A model generated the notes under the pieces. It was given only the letters and a program-made list of their open reading frames with translations, was not told the origin of the DNA and ran no database searches. A DNA stretch of 64,000 nt from CALBJU01 sp965247125 (GTDB taxonomy: Bacteria; Bacteroidota; Rhodothermia; Rhodothermales; UBA10348): contig CBDFGO010000003.1 of the NCBI GenBank assembly GCA_965247125.1, positions 1,426,001-1,490,000 of the forward strand, in the 5' to 3' direction. Position numbers and translations under genes: made by a program. Below, one piece after another: positions 54,460-62,617 of the stretch; position 1 is the first letter of the stretch, and every line of letters starts with the position of its first letter.

Positions 54460-55470
54460 TCAGGAATCTTTTTTCGCGTCTCCGTCTTCTTCGGCTGATG
54501 CCTCAGGCTCGGGAGCACCTTCTTCTGCCACTGGAGCTTCTGCTTCCTCGGCCGGAGCTTCTTCCGCCGCCGGGGCTTCCGCTTCCGCCGCCGGGGCTTC
54601 CGCTTCCTCCGCTGCTGGGGCCTCTGCTTCCTCGGCTGGAGCTTCTTCCGCCACTTGAGCTTCTGCTTCCTCGGCCGGAGCTTCTTCCGCTGCCGGAGCC
54701 TCTGCTTCCTCGGCCGGAGCTTCCTCCGCTGCCGGAGCCTCTGCTTCCTCGGCCGGAGCTTCCTCCGCTGCTGGAGTATCTGCTTCCTCGGCTGGAGCTT
54801 CAGCTTCTTCGGCTGGAGCTTCTGCTTCTTCCGCTGCCGGAGCTTCTGCTTCCTCGGCCGGAGCTTCTTCCGCCACCGGAGTTTCTTCTGCAACTTCGGC
54901 TGGTGCGTCGGCTTCTGCCTGCGCAGCATTTGCTTCCGCTTGCTCAGTTTTTGCTTCTTCTGCAGCGGAAGCGCGTTCCTCGTCGGCAGCTCTGATCGCC
55001 GCTTCAGCATTTTCCTTCGCTTTCGCTGCCGCAGCGGCACGCTCTTTCGCCAGTTCGGCGGCGCGGGCAGCTGCTCTCGTTTCTTCCTCCTTCATCGCCT
55101 GCTGGCGTTTCTGGTCAGGCGTCATCTTCGCAGATGCGGCCACCTTTTCAGCTCTCGTTGCCCGATGGGCCTCTACGGCCGAAGCGATATCCTCCTCCGA
55201 CGCTCCTTTTCGTCGCATATGCAGCGCCAACATGACGCCCTCGCGACTTAAGAGTGAGCGTACCGTATCTGAGGGTTGTGCTCCCGTTTCGAGCCAATAC
55301 AATGCTCTTTCAGCATTGATAGAGACTGTTGATGGCTCCTGAAGTGAATCATAGCGCCCCAGGTCTTCTATAAACCGTCCATCGCGAGGGCTTCTTGAGT
55401 CCGCCGCGACGATTGCGTAAACGGGGCGTTTTTTACGTCCCATTCTCCTAAGTCGAAGTGTTACTGCCAC
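54460..55470 (-). CDS. rpsP: 30S ribosomal protein S16 with a very long Ala/Glu/Pro tail
   Basis: The first ~85 residues are a normal S16 (VTLRLRRMGRKKRPVYAIVAADSRSPRDGRFIEDLGRYD, then SDTVRSLLSREGVMLALHMRRKG). The frame continues without interruption to 336 residues, roughly four times the E. coli length. The extension begins with a Lys/Arg-Ala helix (about 100-170), then a repeat region built on the 13-residue unit AEAPAAEEAPAEE, rich in Pro/Ala/Glu and strongly acidic, ending DAKKDS. Bacteroidota S16 proteins often carry an added tail, but this is long and regular. The start is GTG at 55470; no ATG lies near. Translation of the next gene (rimM) needs this stop, so the tail is read in vivo. 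Confidence 0.95.
   Translation of the reverse strand: MAVTLRLRRMGRKKRPVYAIVAADSRSPRDGRFIEDLGRYDSLQEPSTVSINAERALYWLETGAQPSDTVRSLLSREGVMLALHMRRKGASEEDIASAVEAHRATRAEKVAASAKMTPDQKRQQAMKEEETRAAARAAELAKERAAAAAKAKENAEAAIRAADEERASAAEEAKTEQAEANAAQAEADAPAEVAEETPVAEEAPAEEAEAPAAEEAEAPAEEAEAPAEEADTPAAEEAPAEEAEAPAAEEAPAEEAEAPAAEEAPAEEAEAQVAEEAPAEEAEAPAAEEAEAPAAEAEAPAAEEAPAEEAEAPVAEEGAPEPEASAEEDGDAKKDS
54516..54905 (-). repeat. 39-bp tandem repeats coding the S16 tail
   Basis: The DNA here is a series of imperfect 39-bp units (13 codons, with shorter variants) differing mainly at third positions (Ala GCC/GCT, Glu GAA/GAG), which is the signature of unit slippage plus selection for protein sequence. The unit reads AEAPAAEEAPAEE and appears at least three times in line, flanked by shorter EAPAEEA blocks. 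Confidence 0.85.
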
Positions 55471-55523
55471 TTTATCTGACTGATTGTGATCTTAAAATTG
55501 TTTTCTGTTAGAATGCCTGAAGG

Positions 55524-56873
55524 TCAACGGCCACCCATCATGGAGGCCATGTCCATTGCTCGGCCCTTTCCCATGAGTTTGGTCATAGTCTTCATCATCT
55601 TCTTCATATCCCGGAACTGCTTCAGCAACTGATTCACTTCCCGGATTTCGACACCCGCTCCGTAGGCAATCCTACGGCGACGACTGCCATTAATGACTTC
55701 CGGTTTATGCCGTTCTTCGGGTGTCATGGAATGAATAATCGCTTCGATGTGTTTGAACGCATCGTCATCGATATCCATTTCCTTGACTTGTCGACCTATT
55801 CCCGGAATCATTCCGACGAGATCCTTCATGGAACCCATCTTCTTGAGGCGACCCAGCTGGTCCAGAAAATCTTCCAGATCGAAACTCTCCGATCGAATTT
55901 TTTTCTGAAGGCTGTCCGCTTCCTTTTGGTCAAACTGCTCCTGCGCCTTTTCCACCAGGGAGACGACATCTCCCATTCCAAGAATTCGTTGCGCCATCCG
56001 GTCCGGATAGAACGGAGTCAGCGCGTCGAGTTTCTCACCAGTCGAGGCGAATTTGATCGGTTTTTCGACTACCGTTCTGATGGATAACGCCGCGCCGCCA
56101 CGGGTATCTCCATCGAGCTTGGCTAGCACTACACCATCAAAATTCAGCCGCTTATTGAACTCAACAGCTGTATTGACGGCGTCTTGACCGGTCATTGCGT
56201 CCACAACGAAAAGAATCTCACTGGGGTTGACAGCCGACTTGATGTCGGTGACCTCAGTCATCATCTTTTCATCCACGTGAAGGCGTCCTGCGGTGTCGAT
56301 AATCAGGATATCGCGCGTCTGTTTGCGTGCTGCTTGAACTGCCTCACGAGCAATCCGCACGGGATCCTGAACAACCCCATTGTCATCCTCCAGCGAGAAG
56401 ACGGGTACTCCAATTGATTCAGCGAGAGTCTTAAGTTGATCCACAGCTGCCGGACGGTAGACGTCAGCTGCAACCAGCATGGGGGACTTTCCCTGGCCCT
56501 TGAAGTAATTCGCTAGTTTTCCCGAAAAAGTAGTCTTTCCAGATCCCTGAAGACCGGCAACCAGAATTACAGTAGGTGGCTTCGTCGAAAATGATATTTC
56601 CTCATGCGTACCTCCCAAAAAGTGAACGAGCTCGTCATAAACAATCTTAACCAGCTGCTCACCGGGAGCCACGGAATTCAGAACATCACTTCCAAGAACC
56701 TTCTCCTTGACGCGTTCGGTAAAATCTCGAGCGACCTGATAGTTGACGTCAGCATCCAGCAAAGCCCGACGAATTTCGCGCATACTCTCCGCGATATTCA
56801 GCTCGGTGATTCGTCCCTTGCCACTTAATGACCTGAGAGCGCCTTCTAACTTTTCTGAGAGGCCTTCGAACAT
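55524..56873 (-). CDS. ffh: Signal recognition particle protein Ffh
   Basis: A 449-residue GTPase of the signal recognition particle, delivering nascent inner-membrane and exported proteins to FtsY. Seen: N domain MFEGLSEKLEGALRSLSGKG, P-loop GLQGSGKTTFSGKLA, G2/I-box region, G3 DTAGRLHVDE, and LAKLDGDTRGGAAL. The C-terminal Met-rich M domain with its 4.5S RNA-binding helix-turn-helix runs from about 300 to the end (GSRRRRIAYGAG; MKKMMKTMTKLMGKG; MDMASMMGG). ATG at 56873 is used because it begins MFEGLSEKLE, the family start; the frame is open a further 13 codons. The 4.5S RNA gene was not found in the window. Confidence 0.98.
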   Translation of the reverse strand: MFEGLSEKLEGALRSLSGKGRITELNIAESMREIRRALLDADVNYQVARDFTERVKEKVLGSDVLNSVAPGEQLVKIVYDELVHFLGGTHEEISFSTKPPTVILVAGLQGSGKTTFSGKLANYFKGQGKSPMLVAADVYRPAAVDQLKTLAESIGVPVFSLEDDNGVVQDPVRIAREAVQAARKQTRDILIIDTAGRLHVDEKMMTEVTDIKSAVNPSEILFVVDAMTGQDAVNTAVEFNKRLNFDGVVLAKLDGDTRGGAALSIRTVVEKPIKFASTGEKLDALTPFYPDRMAQRILGMGDVVSLVEKAQEQFDQKEADSLQKKIRSESFDLEDFLDQLGRLKKMGSMKDLVGMIPGIGRQVKEMDIDDDAFKHIEAIIHSMTPEERHKPEVINGSRRRRIAYGAGVEIREVNQLLKQFRDMKKMMKTMTKLMGKGRAMDMASMMGGR

Positions 56874-57061
56874 CAACGATCGTCGAATGAAATTCCATAT
56901 TGCCAACCGCACAAGAAAATCGTGCGACTACCTCTGTACACAATGGTACAGACAAGCAAAATTAGGGCTATTTCATGCCGGAAACAACGTTTAGAGCAGT
57001 GTGCCAGTAGTTACCAGCTCCCTTAAACTCCATCCTGGCTTGAATCCATTATATCTTCATC

Positions 57062-57427
57062 CTATTGCGAACGACGACGTAATATTTCAATAGATTCTAC
57101 CGCATGTCTAAGGTGCGGTATTACGATGGATCCACCGACTATCAGCGCCACATTCATGGCCTCATTGAGCTCATCATCCGAGTAGCCCGACTCGACCGTT
57201 TGGAGCAGGTGATAATCAATGCAATCGTTGCAGCGGAGGACCATGGATGCGACCAATCCCAACAGCTCTTTAGTGCCGGAATCCAGCTGTCCGTCGGAAT
57301 AGGCCCTCGCGTCCAGATTAAAGAATCGTTTAATGCCTAAGTGCCCATCATCCCCCAGGATTTTGGCGTTCATTTTCTCTCGATACTGACGAAAATGTTC
57401 TAACCTATCGGTATTCTTCTCACTCAT
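57062..57427 (-). CDS. Carboxymuconolactone decarboxylase/AhpD-family protein
   Basis: A 121-residue all-alpha CMD-family protein. The redox motif CNDCIDYH (CxxC followed by His) at about residue 75 marks the AhpD-like, peroxidase-competent subgroup rather than the decarboxylases. Around it, GTKELLGLVASMVLRC and GYSDDELNEAMNVALIVGGSIVIPHLRHA are normal for the family. Partners (AhpC, dihydrolipoyl chain) are not next to it. It begins 15 bp from the divergent 5-formyl-THF cyclo-ligase start, so the two share a promoter region on that short gap and the upstream of each gene overlaps the other. Confidence 0.85.
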   Translation of the reverse strand: MSEKNTDRLEHFRQYREKMNAKILGDDGHLGIKRFFNLDARAYSDGQLDSGTKELLGLVASMVLRCNDCIDYHLLQTVESGYSDDELNEAMNVALIVGGSIVIPHLRHAVESIEILRRRSQ

Positions 57428-57442
57428 TATAATTTTCGTGAT

Positions 57443-58015
57443 ATGTCGGTGGACGCAATCAATAAAGAGGCGATTCGGAGCTCAATTAGAGCTTTTCGGT
57501 CTTCCTTGTCGGAACATGAATGGCGATCCCGCTCTGATCTAATCTGTCATCACCTCGAACAGTTCGGTTTACTAAAAACGAGTAATCGGGTTCATTGCTT
57601 TTGGCCAATCGAGAGGAATTTAGAGGTTGACCTGAGACCACTTATTCGGAATCTCCACGTATCTGGGAAAGAAGTCGTCCTGCCCGCCGTTGAGGAAAAC
57701 CACCTGCGCCATCTACTCTTCGAGGGTGAGCACTCCCTGAAAGAGTCTCCATTCGGCATCATGGCCCCTCACGAGGGAGTCGACGTGGACGTGTCAAGCC
57801 TCGACCTAGTGATTGTACCAGCATTGGCCGTCGACGGCCGCGGACATCGTCTGGGGTACGGTGGCGGCTATTACGATCGATTTTTAAGCCGGGCGAGTGG
57901 TATTTTCATCACTCCCGTTTTCAGAGAACAGATTGTAGATGCAATTCCCGCGGATGCGCACGACATTCCCGTCCATTTTGTCGTATCAGAAGATGGAATC
58001 ATTGATTTAGCTTGA
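57443..58015 (+). CDS. 5-formyltetrahydrofolate cyclo-ligase
   Basis: A 190-residue enzyme that returns 5-formyl-THF to 5,10-methenyl-THF with ATP. Seen: IRSSIRAFRSSLSEHEW, VVLPAVEENHLRH, and the signature VPALAVDGRGHRLGYGGGYYDRFL with its phosphate-binding glycine-rich loop. Length and motif order match the family (ygfA/MTHFS). Start ATG at 57443 follows the AhpD-like gene's start by 15 bp on the opposite strand. It may feed the one-carbon pool with gcvT in this window, though they are not linked in an operon. Confidence 0.95.
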   Translation: MSVDAINKEAIRSSIRAFRSSLSEHEWRSRSDLICHHLEQFGLLKTSNRVHCFWPIERNLEVDLRPLIRNLHVSGKEVVLPAVEENHLRHLLFEGEHSLKESPFGIMAPHEGVDVDVSSLDLVIVPALAVDGRGHRLGYGGGYYDRFLSRASGIFITPVFREQIVDAIPADAHDIPVHFVVSEDGIIDLA

Positions 58016-58082
58016 CTGTAACCTCAAATCTTTACTAGCGTATCACTCACCGCACCGGCTCAACACCGCCGGATGATATATC

Positions 58083-58751
58083 ATGAGTACCAAAACCCGC
58101 ACCGCAACACAAACAAGGGATGATTCATTCCTTTACGACGACGATACGCTCGATCTCGAAGCGCTGTCAGACGACGAATTGGAAGCCCTTCTCTTTGAAG
58201 AGGAGCCTGAGAAGCCGAAAGGCATACTCAATCTCCCCACGCTTGCAGGTATGTCACTGATTCTGGTGGGAATGGCCTACATGTTCCAGCAATTGGGAAT
58301 CTGGAATGCCGGAATAGACCTCACAGTCCTGGCACAGATGCTTCCATGGCTTGCCGGCATATTCATCATCCTTCTAGGATTTGGAGTGCTCTCGTGGAGA
58401 CCAGGTAGGAATCGAAAACGGCTTAAGGCTGAAAAGAAACTTGCTAAGTCTCAGCTCAAGGCGGAAAAGGCGCGATCGAATGACCGGGGAAGGTCTCGAG
58501 GTAGAAAAGCCGAGGGACACCGACTCGTCAAAACACGTGACAAGAAGCTCGCAGGGGTGGCAGGTGGCCTGGCGGAATACTTCGGAATTGATCCAATTCT
58601 GGTTCGCATTGGATTTGTCATTGGGGCGTTTGCAACGAGCGGTACATTCCTTCTGGCATATATCATTCTAGCGTTTGTTATGCCAAACCAAAAGAAAAAG
58701 GCTCTCAAGCCCACTTCATCGGAACGCATCACCATTATCAGAGATAGTTAA
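58083..58751 (+). CDS. PspC-domain membrane protein, long form
   Basis: A 222-residue membrane protein. An acidic N-terminal segment (about 15-45) precedes two hydrophobic helices (MSLILVGMAYMFQQLGI and MLPWLAGIFIILLGFGVLSW, about 57-108), a Lys/Arg-rich linker, and a complete PspC domain at about 150-210 (RDKKLAGVAGGLAEYFGIDPILVRIGFVIGAFATSG, ending AYIILAFVMPNQ). PspC proteins sense envelope stress and recruit PspA in classic Psp systems; no pspA is here. It is followed 12 bp later by a second, minimal PspC gene, so the pair is likely an operon. Two PspB-shaped proteins at 34590-35284 may belong to the same response. Confidence 0.88.
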   Translation: MSTKTRTATQTRDDSFLYDDDTLDLEALSDDELEALLFEEEPEKPKGILNLPTLAGMSLILVGMAYMFQQLGIWNAGIDLTVLAQMLPWLAGIFIILLGFGVLSWRPGRNRKRLKAEKKLAKSQLKAEKARSNDRGRSRGRKAEGHRLVKTRDKKLAGVAGGLAEYFGIDPILVRIGFVIGAFATSGTFLLAYIILAFVMPNQKKKALKPTSSERITIIRDS

Positions 58752-58763
58752 TCAGCAGAACTG

Positions 58764-58955
58764 ATGAGTACACGTAAGTTGAAAAAGACCCCTCACAATA
58801 AGATGATTGCAGGGGTGTGCGGAGGAATCGCGGAATATTTCGGGGTTGATCCTACGCTAATTCGCGTAGGATATGTAATCCTGAGTGTACTTTCGACGGT
58901 ATTCCCGGGACTCCTCGTTTATATCGTTCTGGCGTTCGTCATGCCAGACAAGTAG
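58764..58955 (+). CDS. PspC-domain membrane protein, minimal form
   Basis: A 63-residue protein that is the PspC domain alone: basic N-terminus (RKLKKTPHNK), then MIAGVCGGIAEYFGVDPTLIRVGYVILSVLSTVFPGLLVYIVLAFVMPDK, with the membrane helix at about 35-58. Identity with the C-terminal domain of the preceding protein is high (GLAEYFGIDP versus GIAEYFGVDP). It starts 12 bp after the previous stop. It likely acts with that protein in an envelope-stress function; the direct partner is unknown. Confidence 0.9.
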   Translation: MSTRKLKKTPHNKMIAGVCGGIAEYFGVDPTLIRVGYVILSVLSTVFPGLLVYIVLAFVMPDK

Positions 58956-58978
58956 GCTCTCGCAAGTCTACCAGATCG

Positions 58979-60235
58979 CTACTGCATCGACCCGGCAGAA
59001 GCGACGAAAAGTCGATCCGGATGTAACAGATTTGTTACCATCTCATTGACTTTATTCAATTTCAGCATATTGATCATCTTGGGATAGCCATCAATTTGAT
59101 CGTATTCGTAGCCACGCTCCAGATTCGACAGGAGCTTTGATGCAATACCGCCCGTGGTAGACAGTTGAACCTGATATGACCCGGTGAGTGTCCTCTTTTT
59201 CTCCCCAAGCTCAGCTCTCGTGATCCCTGACTGGACGAAATCTGCAATTTCCTTCCGGGTTGCATCAATCCCTTTCTGCACATTTTCCTGACTGAGCGTC
59301 ACTGAAGTTGTCCACGCTCCACCATGCAACGACGTGATTCCCGAGAGCGTGGATCGAATACCATACGTCAAGCCATCCCGGTCTCTGATACTGCTCATCA
59401 GCCGGGAAGAAAAATTACCTCCGAGAACAAACACCCCCAGCCTGAGAGCCAGGAAGTCTGGATCATTTGATCTAAGGTCGACCACGTGCCCCATTGTGAC
59501 GTCAATATTACTGCGGTCCGCAATCTCGACGTGACTTGACCCCGATTGTGAAGCTGCGAGTTCGTACTTGTCTTCTGCCTCGGGCGGGTCTGGGCCCTTC
59601 AAGCCCAACTGAGCCAAAAGTTCTCCTGGATTATAACCCTTCACATCTCCGACCATGCAAACCATCAGATCGGTTCTGTGACACTTCGCCTCATAATATT
59701 TTTGCACCTCCGCGACTGTTATTTCAGACAGGGCACCCTCTACTTCTTCGAGCGACCTGAGGTATCGCGGATGAGATGGTTGGTAGAGAATCCTTGAAAG
59801 AGCCGCTCCCGCCATCAGAGAGGTCTCTTGTTTCTGCCGCTGAATATTGGCGAGAACCCGTCCTTTCAGCAGCCCAAATTCGTCCTCGTTGAAAGCCGGC
59901 GAGTCCAGTTGTTCAACCAGGAGTTTGATAACGAGATCGAGATCGGCGACCAAACATCTGACTGAAAATCGGATTCGCGGTCCGCTCGAGGCAAATACAA
60001 TCGACGCTCCTCTGTCTTCCAGAATCTGCGCGAGCTCCAGTTTGCTTCGAGAAGTCGTTCCCTTATCCAGCAATCCCGCAGCTAAATCCTGTAACAGACT
60101 GTCTCCGTCGCTGAACTCTGGATGTGTTCGAAACGAACCCCTCAGCGTCACAACCGAGTCAATCTCCCATGGAAGAACGAGAGCCTGGTCCGCCTTGTCT
60201 CGGACCGAATTAATTCGCTCGGAAAGAGATCCCAC
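58979..60235 (-). CDS. M16-fold (insulinase-like) protein lacking the zinc motif
   Basis: A 418-residue protein of the M16 peptidase fold. The positions of the HxxEH zinc motif are occupied by DLAAGLLDKGTTS, so no zinc site can form and the protein should not be a protease by itself. The C-terminal half retains the arginine/tyrosine pair of the second, non-catalytic module (IRDRDGLTYGIRS) and FSVRCLVADLDLVIKLLVEQL, as in M16 partner subunits. In M16B enzymes an inactive chain pairs with a zinc-bearing chain; no such gene is adjacent. The start is GTG at 60235. It lies 18 bp after the adk stop on the same strand. Confidence 0.85.
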   Translation of the reverse strand: MGSLSERINSVRDKADQALVLPWEIDSVVTLRGSFRTHPEFSDGDSLLQDLAAGLLDKGTTSRSKLELAQILEDRGASIVFASSGPRIRFSVRCLVADLDLVIKLLVEQLDSPAFNEDEFGLLKGRVLANIQRQKQETSLMAGAALSRILYQPSHPRYLRSLEEVEGALSEITVAEVQKYYEAKCHRTDLMVCMVGDVKGYNPGELLAQLGLKGPDPPEAEDKYELAASQSGSSHVEIADRSNIDVTMGHVVDLRSNDPDFLALRLGVFVLGGNFSSRLMSSIRDRDGLTYGIRSTLSGITSLHGGAWTTSVTLSQENVQKGIDATRKEIADFVQSGITRAELGEKKRTLTGSYQVQLSTTGGIASKLLSNLERGYEYDQIDGYPKMINMLKLNKVNEMVTNLLHPDRLFVASAGSMQ

Positions 60236-60253
60236 AGACAGAGGCGAGTTTAT

Positions 60254-60904
60254 TTAGACTAATGCGAGCTCAGCAATATGCTCAACACTCGAAAGAATAC
60301 GGTTGAAAACTTCGGAAACCTCTCCTTTCCCAGAGATCTCAACGAGGATTCCCTCCGATCGAAAAAACTCTTCAACAGGCTGTGTTTCGCTGCGGTAAGC
60401 GTCGATTCGTGCTTTGATAGCCTGCGGTCTGTCGTCTGAGCGCTGAATTATCAGCGAAGGGTCGAGATCGGAAGGAGGCGGGTGATAAATCATGTGATAA
60501 CTCTCGCCTGTATCCCTATTTATCCTCCTGTTTGAAAGACGATCCACGACGGCTTCAGCCGAAATCTTCAGGCTGATGACTACCTCGATTGGGGCCTTAT
60601 ATGCATCGAGAAATTCCATGAGCCATTTGGCCTGGGTGGTCGTGCGAGGGTATCCGTCGAGGATAAATCGGTCAAATTTATGCTCTGCCATGGCCTGGTT
60701 CGCCAAATCTCTCACTAGCAGATCTGGGACGAGGTTTCCCGCGTTCACATACTTTTCGACCGATCGTCCTAAATCAGTGCCTTCCTGAATCGCTCCCCTG
60801 ATCAGATTGCCAGTTGATATAACGTCCAGTCCAAATCGCTTTTTCAACAACATGGACTGAGTGCCTTTTCCCGCTCCCGGGGGGCCAAATAGCGCTAATC
60901 GCAT
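60254..60904 (-). CDS. adk: Adenylate kinase
   Basis: AMP + ATP to 2 ADP. The 216-residue enzyme shows the P-loop GPPGAGKGTQ at residue 7, the AMP-binding DGYPRTTTQAKWLMEF, and a LID region NRRINRDTGESYHMIYHPPP that has none of the four Cys/His zinc ligands, so it is a zinc-free short-to-medium LID type. The ATG at 60904 gives the normal first strand MRLALFGPPG; the frame is open for 19 more codons upstream but they overlap the putative operator region and are not conserved in type. It diverges from the XRE gene across a 186-bp gap containing a 14-bp palindrome. Confidence 0.97.
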   Translation of the reverse strand: MRLALFGPPGAGKGTQSMLLKKRFGLDVISTGNLIRGAIQEGTDLGRSVEKYVNAGNLVPDLLVRDLANQAMAEHKFDRFILDGYPRTTTQAKWLMEFLDAYKAPIEVVISLKISAEAVVDRLSNRRINRDTGESYHMIYHPPPSDLDPSLIIQRSDDRPQAIKARIDAYRSETQPVEEFFRSEGILVEISGKGEVSEVFNRILSSVEHIAELALV

Positions 60905-60999
60905 AAATGATTCTGGGTTAGATATCAGAAAAGCTGGCAGCGCGACGTACACTCGATTCACGCTTCACACAAACTTAGCATTAACAAATACGACGGACA

Positions 61000-61013
61000 A
61001 GCGAAATTTCGCT
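61000..61013. promoter_or_regulatory. 14-bp palindrome in the adk/XRE intergenic region
   Basis: AGCGAAATTTCGCT is a perfect palindrome 78 bp before the XRE start. The half-site TTTCGCTC recurs at 61061-61068 within the same gap, ahead of a CGCT-AGCG mini-stem. This is a plausible operator for the adjacent HTH regulator or for adk. Confidence 0.45.
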
Positions 61014-61090
61014 CTCTTACCAACACTTAACCTTGAATTGAACCCTTTTAGTCAATAAACTTTCGCTCGTAGCGTAATTTATCTGGTTTT

Positions 61091-62617
61091 ATGGCTTTCA
61101 GCGAAGAACATCTTCGGTTCATCCTTGGATTCAAACTCAAAAATCTGCGGTTGGAGCACGGCTTTTCCCTTAAGGAGGCTTCCCAGAGAGCCGGTCTAAG
61201 TATTTCTTATTTGTCTGAGATTGAAAAGGGTAAAAAGTACCCAAAGGCTGAAAAACTTCTCGCATTGGCCGGATCCTACGGAATCAGCTTTGATGAACTG
61301 GTGATGGTCGAGGGGCAGGACAATATGAGCCCTCTCGAGGACTCTCTCGATTCTGGCTTCTTTCAGGAGTTTCCCTTTCATTTTTTTGGCCTACACGCGG
61401 AAGACCTCTTCAGTCTCCTGACCACGTCACCCGAAAAAGCAGACGCGCTGGTTAGAACCTTTCTCGAAGTAGGCCAGATGTATGATTTCAGGGTAGAGCA
61501 CATTTTGTTTGCCGCTTTGAGAGCTCATCAAAAGATGCATCACAGCTATTTCCCGGACCTTGAGGAAGCTGCCGAATCATTTATAGCAGGCTCCTCCTGG
61601 AATAATCGAGAGATCTCCGAGGTAACTCTTCGCAGGTTCCTGGAGAAAGAATGGCGTTACATAATCGACGATAAATTTCTTACCCAGCATCCAACGCTAC
61701 ACTCCTTCCGGTCGGTGTTTATACCAGGAAAACGACCACGACTATTTGTGAATCGTCGGCTACTTCCCTCCCAGAAAGCCTTCATTTTCGCCAAAGAGAT
61801 CGGAACCAGAATGCTTGGCATCGAGACTCGAGCGACCACGTCATCATGGATAAAAGTCAAAAGCTTTGAGCAGGTCCTGAACAACTACCGCACTTCCTAT
61901 TTCGCGGGAGCCTTCCTAATGAATCGATCCGAAATGAGTTCTGGTCTGCGGACGATATTTCAACAGAACTCCTGGAATCCTTCCACAATGCTTGAGCTGA
62001 TGAGGCGCTTTGATGCGACGCCCGAGATGTTTTTTTATCGAATTGGACAGCTCGCACACGCCCATTTCGGGCTGACTAGTCACTATTTCATGCGCCTGAG
62101 CCATCACGGAAGCAGGTCACAGTTTGAGGTGACCAAGATGCTCAATCTTACGACCCTATCCTTGCCGCAGGGATACTCATCAAATGAGCACTACTGTAGA
62201 AAGTGGACGGGTATGCGCCTTCTCGCAGAGCGGGCAAGACACAGAGAAATCGCCTACCCGGATCTTCCCGCCCGAACGGGTCCGACCATACAAGCTCAGC
62301 GCGCTCGATTCTCAGCGGGAGGTGAAAACGTATTCAGCTTCTCCATGTCTCGAACGATGCAACTCAGTCCGGAAGATGATTCGTCGGTGATCCTTGGATT
62401 TCCAATTGATGACAACTTTCGCTCGGCCGTTGCCTTCTGGAACGACGATCGAATATCGGAAGACGTTGTGGGCATCACGTGTGAGAGATGCCCGCTTGGT
62501 CCGGATGAGTGCGATGTGAGAATGGCGGAACCCCTGCAACTACGGAAGGAGTCCGACATTTCCCGCTTCGAGCAGTCCCTCCAGGAGCTGGAAGATCAGT
62601 TTTCTGGCATAACCTGA
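61091..62617 (+). CDS. XRE-family regulator of the ScfR/IrrE-like type
   Basis: A 508-residue transcriptional regulator. An N-terminal helix-turn-helix (about 10-66: LGFKLKNLRLEHGFSLKEASQRAGLSISYLSEIEKGKKYP) is followed by a long region with an IrrE-like domain (about 200-270, QKAFIFAKEIGTRMLG), in which the HExxH zinc motif is not present, and a C-terminal part whose CERCPLGPDECDVRMAEP resembles the Cys-rich end of short-chain fatty-acyl-CoA regulators (ScfR, PrpC/RamB type). Such proteins control propionate, acetate or glyoxylate metabolism in actinobacteria; the role here is unknown. The 3' end overlaps that of the beta-propeller gene by 22 bp, tail to tail. Confidence 0.8.
   Translation: MAFSEEHLRFILGFKLKNLRLEHGFSLKEASQRAGLSISYLSEIEKGKKYPKAEKLLALAGSYGISFDELVMVEGQDNMSPLEDSLDSGFFQEFPFHFFGLHAEDLFSLLTTSPEKADALVRTFLEVGQMYDFRVEHILFAALRAHQKMHHSYFPDLEEAAESFIAGSSWNNREISEVTLRRFLEKEWRYIIDDKFLTQHPTLHSFRSVFIPGKRPRLFVNRRLLPSQKAFIFAKEIGTRMLGIETRATTSSWIKVKSFEQVLNNYRTSYFAGAFLMNRSEMSSGLRTIFQQNSWNPSTMLELMRRFDATPEMFFYRIGQLAHAHFGLTSHYFMRLSHHGSRSQFEVTKMLNLTTLSLPQGYSSNEHYCRKWTGMRLLAERARHREIAYPDLPARTGPTIQAQRARFSAGGENVFSFSMSRTMQLSPEDDSSVILGFPIDDNFRSAVAFWNDDRISEDVVGITCERCPLGPDECDVRMAEPLQLRKESDISRFEQSLQELEDQFSGIT

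Noticed and set aside
54369..55251. Long open frames (about 200 codons) on both strands across the S16 tail
   Set aside because: They are the other-frame reading of the GC-rich 39-bp repeats and give Leu/Pro- or Lys/Arg-only low-complexity chains.
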